Of a stretch of DNA of 10,600 nucleotides, positions 1-8,469 are shown in pieces. The notes beneath the pieces were generated by a model, which was not told the origin of the DNA, made no database searches, and saw nothing but the letters and a program-made list of their open reading frames with translations. The translations under genes were made by a program, and so were the position numbers. Numbering within the stretch: position 1 is the first letter of the stretch; each line of letters opens with the position of its first letter. The stretch spans positions 6,341 through 16,940 of the forward strand of contig NW_014012434.1 of the NCBI RefSeq assembly GCF_000611645.1, written 5' to 3'. This stretch comes from Monoraphidium neglectum. Taxonomy: Eukaryota; Chlorophyta; Chlorophyceae; Sphaeropleales; Selenastraceae.

Positions 1-864
1 GCCACTCGCTGTAGGGGCCGCTCGGTTGGATGTAGGGCTCCGGCTGGTAAGGGCCCGCCGCCGCCTCGGCGAAGGGCGCTGCACCGCCGGCGCCAGGGCC
101 GTGCGGCGCAGTGCGTGGGTCCACAGCCTTGCGGGGCGCCACTGCGGCGCGGTGGTGCGCAGCGCCGCGCGCAGCGTGGGCGCCGCCGTGGTGCGCGGCT
201 GCCGCTGCACTGTGCCCGTGCCCGTGGTGGCCGGCGCCATGGTGTGCGTGCGCATCCTCCGGGTGCGGCAGCAGCCAGTTGGAGGACAGCCGCAGCCCTT
301 TGAACAGGCCAGCGAGCGCTTCGCGCAGGAGTGGGCGCACACCCTGGCCAACGACCGGCGTGCACGCCAGAAGTGGCAGGCCGATCAGGAATGTCGGGTG
401 CCGCGCCGCCCATGGCAACAGCAGCAGCGACACGCTCATCGACATCAACAGGGTAATCTGCATCGGCACGGAGGCGGAGGCTTGCTGGGCAGGCCGAGCG
501 TGGAAAGGGCATGTGCATGGAGGAGGCACATGCCAGGCGGGCGCAGCGCCAGCAGCGTGCTGCGGCGGCGGCAGGCGCGCTATCCTCGCGGCCGCGTTGC
601 GCAGCTCACCTGAGTGCTACCATCATCCCTTGATACGGGACGCACGCCATGGTGGGGCTGGCCGTGCGCTCCAGGATTGCTGGCTCGGTCGTCCCCGGCA
701 ACGCGAGCAGCCACAGATCTAGGGCTCAACCGCAGCCCAACGGGTCCAAGAGGCGTGGGGCGATTGGCCAGGCATCCGTGCTGTAGGAGCAAGGCCCCTG
801 TGAGTCGTCTGCTGCTGCTGCCACCAGTGTGGAGACACGGCGTGCCCCTCTGGAGCAGCACCAT
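1..864 (-). CDS. Putative organelle-targeted two-span membrane protein with His-rich region (partial)
   Basis: Family not recognised. Two exons give a continuous minus-strand frame: 864..610 and 484..1, joined by a 125-base intron with donor CAG|GTGAGC and acceptor CTGCCCAG|CAAG. Both junctions are phase 0. The gene leaves the window at base 1 without a stop, giving 246 residues so far. ATG at 864 is the first Met after an in-frame TAG six bases upstream. Residues 1-85 are rich in Arg, Ser, Leu and Gly and poor in acidic residues at the start, like a chloroplast or mitochondrial transit peptide. Residues about 93-109 and 115-131 are hydrophobic and separated by PWAARHP, suggesting a membrane hairpin. 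Residues about 159-196 are unusually rich in His, Gly and Ala (HHGAGHHGHGH), which could bind metal. The visible end is Pro/Tyr-rich. The open frame across 484 bases and the phase-consistent intron support a gene; targeting and function are inferred. Confidence 0.6.
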
Positions 865-1217
865 CGCCTAAGGAGCGTGCAGGAAAAGCCTTTGCACTGC
901 TTAGAGGTGCCAAGCTTCGACACTTGTTGCAGGGCGCCCAGTACGTTGTGTCTTGCGGGGTGTGTACGGTATGTCAGCGGGCCCTGTAAATCAGTGGCGT
1001 TTGGTACGAAGGGCTCAAGCTGTGAGATGATGGTGATTGAGCCACAGAGTTCAAGACGCCGTAATGCGACTCGCGTCCGCTCGCCGCTTGTTGAGAGCAC
1101 GATGCGCACCAGGCGGGCAATCCAGGCCCACACGGGTGCTGCCCTCGCGCACGACTCGCAGACTGAATCCTTATTACAGGTAGTGCCATCACGTTGGCAG
1201 GCATAACGACACAAGCA
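865..1217. other. Intergenic region between the SKP1-like gene and gene A
   Basis: These 353 bases lie between the stop of the SKP1-like gene and the start of gene A, both on the minus strand. They should hold the SKP1-like 3' UTR and the promoter and 5' UTR of gene A. I see one TGTAA element on the minus strand at 1178-1174 and a 7-base inverted repeat, GGCTCAA/TTGAGCC, at 1012-1018 and 1037-1043. Open frames here are short and show no recognisable protein. Confidence 0.5.
1174..1178 (-). terminator. Candidate polyadenylation signal TGTAA for the SKP1-like gene
   Basis: Minus-strand TGTAA (TTACA on the plus strand) lies about 40 bases past the stop codon at 1220-1218. TGTAA is the usual polyadenylation element of chlorophyte nuclear genes. 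Five bases can occur by chance, and the 3' UTR would be short. Confidence 0.4.
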
Positions 1218-1413
1218 TCATTCGTTGGACACCTGCCGCCGCGTCGCCCAATCCGGCCAACGCCACCGCGCGCTACTCCCGCTGCCGCCACCAATTCCTC
1301 GGCAAGGTTTGGGCGCTGCTGACCCCGGCTCCCACTCCTCGTCGCATCCTAGTGCCGCCCCAGCGCCCTGAACCGGATTGCACGCCACCTGGGGGGTCGT
1401 GCTGGCCTCCGCC

Positions 1414-1454
<41 letters not shown>

Positions 1455-4400
1455 TTGCGTAGAGCCAGTTGCAAAGGCACATCTATCCAGCTCGGACATG
1501 GACACAGGCGCCGCCGCGGCCTCCCAGCAGCCACTGCCCATGCCACTGCTGTCTGCTCTGCCCTCTTGACCTGCGAGCTCCATCAAGTGCACAACATCGA
1601 GGCTGCGGAGCGAGCTTAGCACGGCCATGGGGCTCACGCCGCCGCTGTGGCTGTCCGCATCATCGGCTTCGTCGTTGCCGGCAGTGCCGCCGCTGTCCCC
1701 GTCAGCACCAGCAGCCACGCCCTCATCGCGGCCCCCGCCCCTCACGCGGCCACTGCGACGCCCGCTGCAGCCGCCGCCCTCATCACAGCCACTGCCACTG
1801 CCGCTGCCACTGCCGCTGCCGCTGCCGGGTGCGCTCTCCCGGCTGGCGCTAACGGGTGGGGATGCCGATGCCAGGGGTGTCCCAGGCGCGATGTCGCTGC
1901 CGTGCACCTCGCCAGGGGTCGGCACGCCGCCAGCGCCCTTGCTGCAGCCGACCTGCAGCGGCGTGCAAGCCCCCAAGCTACGCCGCTGCGACGCCGCCCC
2001 CGGCTGCCCCTGCAGGAGGGCCTCACCCGCTGCGCCCTGCTGCCGTTGCTCTTCGAACACAACCTCCAGAGCCAGCTCATCCGCCGCCTCAACCACCAGC
2101 TCTTCTGCGACGCGAGCCAGGCAGCCCTCTCCCCGCTTGCCGCCGGCGGCGGCAGCAACTGCGGCAGTGTCCTCGCCGTTTGCTGCGAGCCTCGGCGCAT
2201 CGGCGCCACCTGCCCCGCAGGACGACTCTGCGCCGCTCGCTGCCAGTAGGTCACCCGCGGCTTGCCGGCTGCCGTCTTCGCTACCGCAAGCACCAGCATC
2301 CCGGCAGCTGCCACCAGCCTCGCCGCCGCCGATGCAATGGCGGTCGCTGGGCGGGGAAGAGCTGAGGTGGCTGGATAAGAGGTCGCAGCTGCCGGCCTCG
2401 TGCAGCAGCTCCTGTGCACGCGCGCTCCAGTCCGCCGTCAGCCGCCGCTGGAACTCCCCCACCAGCTCCTGGTCCTTGTCTGCTCGAGACGAACGGTGAT
2501 CGAGGAGCGACGACGCATGACGGCGCAGGGCGCAGGGAGTCAAAAGGAAGGTGGAGTGTAGCATGATGTGAATGAGAGGGAGTCCAGTTGGCTGGTGAAG
2601 CCTCGTCACAGGCGCCCCGGCTGGACTGGCCGCCCAGCGCACGCCCCTGCATCCCAGCCGCTGGCGTCCAATCCACCAGCGAGTCCAGCCTGCCGGGCTC
2701 TCGCTCCAGCCCGCCAAGCTTCAGAGATTTGACCCGGCGCAGCGCTCGCAGAGTTCTACACCAGCCACCAGCCGCACACAAGCACCGCGTTGCATCCACG
2801 GGCGCCCACCTGAGTCCTCAAACCCGTCCTCGGGGAACAGCTCGTCCATAAGCTCCTCCACTGGCTTGTTGGCCAGCAGCTCAGCCAGCCCCACGGCGCC
2901 GCCGCCCCCCAAGCTGCCGGACCGCTGCCCCTGGTCCAGCCGGCCGCCGCCGCCCGCCACAAAGTCGCGGTCGCCGTCGCCGCCGCTGGCGCCGGCGCCG
3001 CTGCCCGTCCCGCCGCCGGCCCCGCATTTGGGCTTCTGGGCCTTCTTCTTCTTCCTCTTAGAGGCGGACCCAGGGCCCGCTGCTGCTGCCGCAGCTGCGC
3101 CAAGATCGCCGCTCCCGCCGCCGCCCCCTGCCTCTATGAAGGAGAGGAGCTCCTCCACGCTCCGGCTGTCGCTGCGCTCTGCTGCAGCCGGCGCGGCCGC
3201 AGCCGCTGGCGCCGGCGCCGGCGCCGACGTGGAAGCGCCGCCGCCGCATGTCGCGTCGGAGGGGGCCGTCCCCTTTCGCGCGACGAGCTCCTGGTCGTGT
3301 GCGCAGGTGGGGTGGGACGGGGGTCATCAGCGCTGTCATCCCGCACCTCCTGGATGACGTCTTCCGGTGATGAACAGACCGGCCGGAGCGCATGCATCAT
3401 GCAGCCAGACCGGATGGCTATGCGAGAACACGGCAAGAGCGTGGCTGCACCTCTTCAGCTGTTGTGACTGCAGCCGGCACCTGCTCCGTGTCGGCACCCA
3501 AGTCCCTCAACAGCCCCACAATCCAGCCCCTTGCGCACGCCCACCTGCCGCTTCTTGGCGTACAGCCTGTTCAGCAGCCGTATGCGCGCGTCCTCCCCCA
3601 CATTCCGTATGGGCTCCAGCTTCTCCTCCTCTGTAAGGTCATCCGGCAGGTTGAACGCCGCCCGTATCTCGTCAGGGCTCTTGCCCTCAATCATGCGCGC
3701 GAGCTGGCGGCTGGCGAGGTCGACCACCGGGCGCATCTTCAGCGCGTCGGCGCCAGAGGTGAGCTCGCAGAGGCGCTTGGTGTCGATGCGGACGAACTTT
3801 TCGTTGAATTGGCGCTTCTCCTGAGAGGGGCGGCCCGGCCGGTCACCATTGGAGGGTAAGAAAAGTTATGCCGATGCTGGGCGAGCCGATCATGTGGGGT
3901 CCATCAGGTGCATGCACAATGACAAGGCACCCGAGTGGCGGTAGCCCCCATGCCAGCCGCCAGCCATACCCCGGGGAGCCAACCACTGGTCTGAGCAGGC
4001 GCGCCGTTGGGCAGCTGCTGCAGCCGAGCCTGCCGCCGAGCGCGCCCCGCGCCATTCAGAAGCCGCCACGCTGTGCCCTGCTGTCAGCGCACCTTGTCCG
4101 AGCGCCCCGCCACGCTGTGGTATGTCATGTACTGCACCACCAGTTCCATGACCTCCTCATTGACCTGCACAACACGCCAACGCATGAGTGCAGGTCCTCA
4201 GATTGCGAGCACAGTGGGCACGCCACGCCATTCACTACAATGCGACCCCGTTTGCAAGTCACTTGGTCGCACAGACTGGCGGCTGCATGCTGCGACGTCT
4301 CCACTGCAGCCGTCTGCCATCATCCGCGCTGTTGTGAAGGCCGCAGATTGGCGGTCTGCTGTAAACCTCGGTGCCCGCCCGGTGCAATTCCCCAACACAG

Positions 4401-4927
4401 CTGATCGCACCTGCTGCGGAAGCAAAACTGGAGCGGAGGGCTCCCGTCCCGCACCCGTCCGCGATATGAGGTCAATGTACGGCGACATTTTGGCCAACTG
4501 TGAAGGCACAGGTACGGAGCAGGGCGATGAGATGCATGTCAACGCCGCCTTTCTGCGCAAGTCGCGTATTGGCGCGTCAGACGCCCAGGCCGCGACCGTC
4601 GCGTGCATGAGGAAGCTACAAGCTCAACCACTACTTGGTGTGATGCGGTCATGCTCAAGCGTTCGATACACAGGGGTAGAGCACCGATGGGCGCGGGACC
4701 GCCTAGAGAGGCAGTCCCCACCCGACACTCACCTCGTAGGCCAATCTTCGAGGTTCCCCATCAGCGACTTTGATATATAGAAAGTCAGGAGAGGCCTACG
4801 AGCGCGAAAGTCGCGTTAGGCACCGCACGCAAGCCTCCCGCCCTCTGCCCAAGCATCTGTTGCTCACCTGGCTCAAAGCTAAGGCCGTGGAGGCCGCCGG
4901 TTGCTTGGACTTGGCCTTTGGAGCCAT
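1218..4927 (-). CDS. SKP1: SKP1-like protein of the ASK20/ASK21 type with a long low-complexity tail
   Basis: SKP1 proteins link F-box proteins to cullin-1 in SCF ubiquitin ligases. Seven exons are supported: 4927..4868, 4795..4733, 4497..4411, 4164..4093, 3820..3545, 3290..2810 and 2479..1218. Every intron is GT-AG and every phase agrees (phase 0, except phase 1 at 2810/2479), giving 766 residues. Residues 25-92 form the BTB/POZ-like half (YIKVADGEPRR; MSPYIDLISR). Residues 95-160 form the SKP1 helical half (FVRIDTKRLCELTSGAD; ARMIEGKSPDEIR). Residues 160-186 (DDLTEEEKLEPIRN, RIRLLNRLYAKKRQ) match plant ASK20/ASK21 instead of the short WAFE ending of canonical SKP1. The ASK21-like extension continues with SVEELLSFIEAG (230-241), a Lys-rich NLS-like patch (264-274) and, in the last exon, ELVGEFQRRL. 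The rest is Ser/Gly/Ala/acid-rich, with a Gly-Ser run near 563-578 and Gln690-701. The ATG at 4927 is chosen because exon 1 then joins in phase. Further introns in the low-complexity tail cannot be excluded. Confidence 0.85.
1416..1451 (-). repeat. (CAG)12 trinucleotide repeat encoding 12 Gln
   Basis: Twelve uninterrupted CTG triplets on the plus strand read as CAG on the minus strand, in frame with the last exon of the SKP1-like gene. They encode Gln690-701. No synonymous interruption is present, so the tract is likely to vary in length between strains. Confidence 0.95.
1786..1830 (-). repeat. Hexanucleotide-like repeat encoding a Gly-Ser run
   Basis: Imperfect CTGCCA/CTGCCG units on the plus strand encode a run of alternating Gly and Ser on the minus strand, near residues 563-578 of the SKP1-like protein. 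It is probably a flexible linker and a second length-variable site in the same exon. Confidence 0.7.
2480..2809 (-). other. Intron 6 of the SKP1-like gene
   Basis: A 330-base intron between exons 6 and 7. The donor follows GACTCAG as GTGGGC and the acceptor is CTCGAGCAG. The split codon is G|AC (Asp347). Reading through the donor in either neighbouring frame loses the ASK21-like continuation ELVGEFQRRL, which supports the splice. Nothing else is visible inside it. Confidence 0.7.
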
Positions 4928-5259
4928 TCTTCTCCACAAGGCCCGCAGCGATCTACGTACGTGCTGAGCTGAGGAATTCGCGGCGCTCTCCCTATACAGT
5001 CAAGCAGTGAAACATTGCAAGCTAACGGTAAGTACCGGTACATGGTGCTGCCCTGGTCGGTTGACGCCCTGCGGCACTCGCGCGGCGGCACCGGTGACGG
5101 TCCAGCAGCTTGCCCTGCTCGCCCATCACTGCATACGCTGCTGCAGCAGTGCTGAAACCTCCTGTAATGAGTTGTTCAGACACAAAATTCTCATTCAACG
5201 CAGTGTAATGTGTGCGAACGGTTGAGGCACACGCCCAAAGAAGCTGCTTCCTAGTTACT
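4928..5259. promoter_or_regulatory. Intergenic region upstream of the SKP1-like gene
   Basis: These 332 bases lie between the stop of gene C and the start of the SKP1-like gene, both on the minus strand. They should contain the gene C 3' UTR and the SKP1-like promoter and 5' UTR. A 10-base palindrome, GTACCGGTAC, sits at 5032-5041. I see no TGTAA on the minus strand here, although two copies occur on the plus strand near 5163 and 5203. No TATA box is clear. Confidence 0.4.
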
Positions 5260-6694
5260 TCAGAACGGCCACATGCACTCAAGCTCATTTCCGAGCAACC
5301 CCCCTTCATCCGCGCAGCTTTGGCCAGCAGGAACCTCCCTGGTGTGTGGCACTGCACCGCTTACGCAGGCGCCAGCAGCCTCTGAGCCCCACCCCGCTCC
5401 CTCCGCCATGCGCTGCTGTGCGGTCCCGGCCTCATCCAAAAGCGCAGCAAACTCAACCAGCAGCTCGGCCACACTCTTCATGCCCCCTTCATCAGCACCC
5501 AAGTGTCTTCCATCGGCAGGACCAAGTGCCAGCTCCCCAACGGGCGCATCAGACGAGCTCACCGGCGACTGGTTGCCGCCTCTGAGAGAGGCGGCCCCGG
5601 GGCCAGGCCCCACAAACAATTGCTCCCAGCTGGCGGTAAGCGGGGCCAGGCCCAGAGGGCCGGCCGGTGTGGAAAGTGGCACAGCTTGGGCCTGTGCCTC
5701 TTTGAGTTTGCCGGCGGGGCTGCGGCTGCTGCCGCCCATGCTGGTGGGGCCGCAACTCCCACTGCTGTCGCTTGCACCATCGTTGCTGCTGCCGCCGCCC
5801 CTGCTGCCATCGCTGCATCCGGGTGCAAAGGTGTCTGCGGCGGCCGCAGGTAGTGCCGCCTTGACAGCAGGTGGCTGGAGAGCTGCGGCTATAGGAACGT
5901 CCTGGCCGCTGTTGGAGCCAGCCCTCCCAGCTGTGCAGGCACCCATTTCGTCACCGCTGCTGGCCCGGCCGTTTCCCGGCAGTCGGCCCCGCCTGCCAAG
6001 GCCCGCAACCCTGGCACGCCTCAAGCAGAGCACCCCGCGCCTGTGGGGCCTGCGGTGCTGGCCGGCCTGCTGGTGGGGACGCCAGGCACGCAGCCATCCA
6101 TCAGCAGACTCTTCACTGCCGCTCGCGAGTGCCAGGAGCACCTTGGGCGGCCAAGCCCCAAACGCTTGCTGCCCCTCGGGTGGCGCGCGTGTCGCTTCGG
6201 TTGGATGTGCTCGACGTGGCTGCTGCACGCTCTTGGCACGGCCTGCCGCTGTCGCCGCTGCAAGCATCCGCGCGGCAGCGCGGTCGTCCTCGCGCTCGGC
6301 TGCAAGCTGCACTTCATCTGCCTCGCGCCGCAGCCGCGCCTCCACCGCCGCTGCCCTCTCAAGCTGCGCGACTTTGACAGAAACCAGCCGGCGCCGCTGC
6401 GGGCTGCCAGGGGCGCCTGCTGGGGGTGTAGCGCCACTGGTGGTAAATGAAGGCGAGAAGAGCCGCTGCGGCTGCAGCCCAGCACCACCAGCGGGGCGCC
6501 AAGGCGGCCCTGGCTCGACTGCAGCGGCCCGCCATGGCTGCAGCCCACCCTGGCTTAGACTGAGGGTGCGCCAAACCTTGGTGTTGTGCGGGGTGCTGCT
6601 ATTGAAAGCTGCAGTGCTGCTGTTACTGGTTCCCGCCCATGCCGCTCGTGCAGGTGCAGTGCAAGGCCGGGCGCCCGTGCCTCTGCATCGCGAC

Positions 6695-6772
<78 letters not shown>

Positions 6773-8108
6773 TGCTGCTGGCCACACTGCTGCCGCTGCT
6801 GCCGCCCCTGCTGCTGGCTGAATTGCAGGTGCCGCTCCAGCATCAAATCTGCCGCTTTCCTCACCTCCTCTGCTTGGCCGCTGAAAGGCTCCTGTCCCAC
6901 GTACTGCACGCTTGCAGCATCCATCGCAGCCCATTCGACATTGCTGCACTGTACGCCCGCATCGTGGCGCCAAGCGCTTTGCGGCTGGAAAAGGCGTGGC
7001 TGGGCGCCGTCAAGCTCTGGCAGATGCCTGGCGTGATAACGCCAGGGGGTACTCGGGCCGAGACGGTCGAGCTTGGAGGTCAGCACCACCAGACTGGGTG
7101 GCTGCGCATTTCAGTAAGACACACGTACTGATTGATGAGAGTTACGCAGTCAATTGAATGGAAGATGGCGTGCCGATGCAGCAGTTTCTTGCTGCATCGG
7201 CCCCGCAGCGCTTGCGCTCAGCACCGGTTGATGTCAGTTGCGCATTGCGCATCGTCGCTGTGAAAACTGTCTGGTTGTACAAAAAGCATTGACACACGCA
7301 ATTCAGACTATCACCTACAATGGTCGTGTCGTCTCACCTCTCGGTACGTGTCCAGCGGCGTGATGTTGCCTGGCACGCGTGCACCCGGCCCCAGCGTCAC
7401 ACCACGTGCCCCCATGCTGTGCCGCCCTGAAAATTTGCCACAGCGACGGGGCTCAAACTTTGCAGACAGTAATGGCCGGCAGCCCAAGTCATATTGAAGT
7501 TTGTGTGCGAGTGTCCATTGACAACTGCGGGCCCGCAACCCAACGAAGGGGTCCTTACACACCGCACCTATCTCGAGTGCCGACGAGACATCCGGCGCCA
7601 TAGAAGTGTTGAAATAGATACGAGGGGACTCATCTTGCGAAGATCTGACCTGCATGTACATGCAACAGCACGCAGCCGCACGTGAGCCGCCGCTGTGGCT
7701 CGCTCTGCACAATGCTCTTACCCCGGCCGTGCTGCGCGCATGCTCACCCAGACGCTTCCATATGGGGAGGCCGCCGTGTGGCAGCAGCCAGGCGGGCTTG
7801 ACAAGGGGGATCTGCGCATCCAGGTAGCAAAGCGTCCGTAAAACTTGGCAAGCGAGCAGATGCGCGCAGACACGCGCATCAGGCAACCGCTGCATGCCAC
7901 AGGTCAATCTACGGTCAACCTACGCAGGGTCTGGGGGAGCAGCGGTGATCGTTGTTGGGCACAAGCTCATCTTGGTCAGGATTGCGGCCCCAATCAACCC
8001 CTTTGGCTCCACAAGGGCGGCATGCCTGCGACCTGCTGCCACACTCGAGTTGGCCTGCTCCGAGCCTTTTGCCTGGTTGTAACCAGGGACGTACGAGATG
8101 AAACCCAT
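5260..8108 (-). CDS. Large protein of unknown family with polyGln and a coiled-coil-like segment
   Basis: Family not recognised. The well-supported 3' part is exon 7101..5260 (613 codons plus stop TGA at 5262-5260), preceded by exon 7426..7338. Donor GAGAG|GTGAGA and acceptor TGCGCAG|CCACC meet in phase 0. Upstream, exon 7843..7748 ends in donor CTGG|GTGAGC, whose phase 1 matches acceptor TTTTCAG|GG at 7426. The joined protein reads PAWLLPHGGLPIWKRLG, then TLGPGARVPGNITPLDTYRE, then SLVVLTSKLDRLGPSTPWRYHARHL. A proposed first exon 8108..8033 (starting MGFISYVPGYNQAKG) also joins in phase 1 but needs a weak AAG acceptor. An alternative start is ATG at 7895 without that intron. The last exon holds a 28-Gln run (6780..6697), a charged, probably coiled-coil segment near 6400-6220 (QLERAAAVEARLRREADE) and a Ser/Gly-rich tail. 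The GF.SYVPGY start weakly recalls ciliary microtubule inner proteins with GY.G.VPG motifs; that is speculation. A further intron near 6110-5990 is possible. Confidence 0.55.
6697..6780 (-). repeat. Long CAG tract (28 triplets, one CAA) encoding polyGln
   Basis: Twenty-eight in-frame Gln codons on the minus strand in the last exon of gene C. All are CAG except one CAA, at 6769-6771 on the plus strand, near the 5' end of the tract as read on the minus strand. The flanks are also Gln-rich. The near-pure repeat suggests recent expansion by slippage. Confidence 0.95.
7172..7201. repeat. Perfect 12-bp inverted repeat inside an intron of gene C
   Basis: GCCGATGCAGCA at 7172-7183 and its exact reverse complement TGCTGCATCGGC at 7190-7201 are separated by six bases (GTTTCT). 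In RNA of either strand this would be a stable hairpin. It lies in the intron between exons 7426..7338 and 7101..5260. Confidence 0.85.
7427..7747 (-). other. Intron of gene C
   Basis: A 321-base interval between donor GTGAGC at 7747 and acceptor TTTTCAG ending at 7427. A minus-strand frame stays open through it, but its translation (for example YFNTSMAPDVSSAL) resembles nothing I know. Direct splicing joins the flanking exons in phase. Intron retention in some transcripts cannot be ruled out. Confidence 0.5.
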
Positions 8109-8469
8109 AATGATTAAGCTTGTGTTGCTGCAGCGTGTCGTCAGAGCACCTCTTTTTGAAAGGCTCAGCGGCCACTGCAACGCGGGTGTCTGGGCTAAAA
8201 ATTGTGCGGCACCTCACCATCATACTGAATCCAGCAATAGCAACATAAAGCAAGTAGCACATGTCAGCGCAGGCGCCGTGATCACTTGATCACACTAGGA
8301 ACCGCCTTATTGCAGGCGTGCAAGCGGGACCCGCCTGGATCGGTGCTGCGCAGGAGACATCTTTCAGCATTACGAGTGTTTCCGTGCTTAGCGCTGTGGC
8401 TAGTGGAGTTGGGACGCAGGCGTAGCCCCGGCGCCGCGCAGGGAGACGGGTGCGCGCGCGGGTGTCGAG
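8109..8469. promoter_or_regulatory. Probable divergent promoter region between gene C and the ERGIC-like gene
   Basis: The 361 bases separate the proposed start of gene C (minus) from the ERGIC-like start (plus), so both promoters and 5' UTRs should lie here. An in-frame TAG at 8401 and no intervening ATG make 8470 the first Met of the ERGIC-like frame. The region is less GC-rich than the coding parts and contains the palindrome at 8278-8293. No clear TATA box is seen. Confidence 0.5.
8278..8293. promoter_or_regulatory. Perfect palindrome GTGATCACTTGATCAC
   Basis: Two 7-base arms, GTGATCA and TGATCAC, surround a 2-base centre. The site lies about 180 bases upstream of the ERGIC-like start and 170 upstream of the proposed gene C start. 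Its symmetry and position would suit a dimeric transcription factor, but no known motif is claimed. Confidence 0.35.

Noticed and set aside
26..613. Plus-strand open frame of 195 codons at the left edge
   Set aside because: Arg/Gln-rich shadow. The minus strand is open to the edge with a membrane hairpin and a clean upstream intron.
1627..2499. Plus-strand open frame of 290 codons antisense to the SKP1-like tail
   Set aside because: Almost entirely Pro/Ala/Ser. The minus frame carries the ASK21-like ELVGEFQRRL segment in phase with the upstream SKP1 exons.
4198..4608. Minus-strand frame of 136 codons read as a separate small protein
   Set aside because: Only 4497-4411 matches SKP1. The ends of this frame run into introns with proper GT and AG borders.
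4770..4778. TATATA-containing stretch considered as a TATA box
   Set aside because: It lies inside exon 2 of the SKP1-like gene, where it encodes the conserved YIKVADG segment on the minus strand.
3866..4780. Overlapping plus-strand open frames in 3868-4780
   Set aside because: They run antisense across SKP1-like exons 2 to 4 and their introns, and the translations show no recognisable features.
1416..6780. The repeats considered as CRISPR or transposon remnants
   Set aside because: They are simple trinucleotide tracts in frame within exons, without spacers, terminal repeats or target-site duplications.
5273..7036. Plus-strand open frame of 587 codons antisense to gene C
   Set aside because: Its translation is Ser/Pro/Ala/Cys-rich with a polyCys run from the CTG tract, as expected from the complement of GC-rich coding DNA. 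The minus frame has charged coiled-coil sequence and splice junctions that agree in phase.
7480..7700. Minus-strand open frame translating to YFNTSMAPDVSSAL considered as an exon of gene C
   Set aside because: The flanking exons join in matching phase without it, and adding it with the visible splice sites puts stops in frame.
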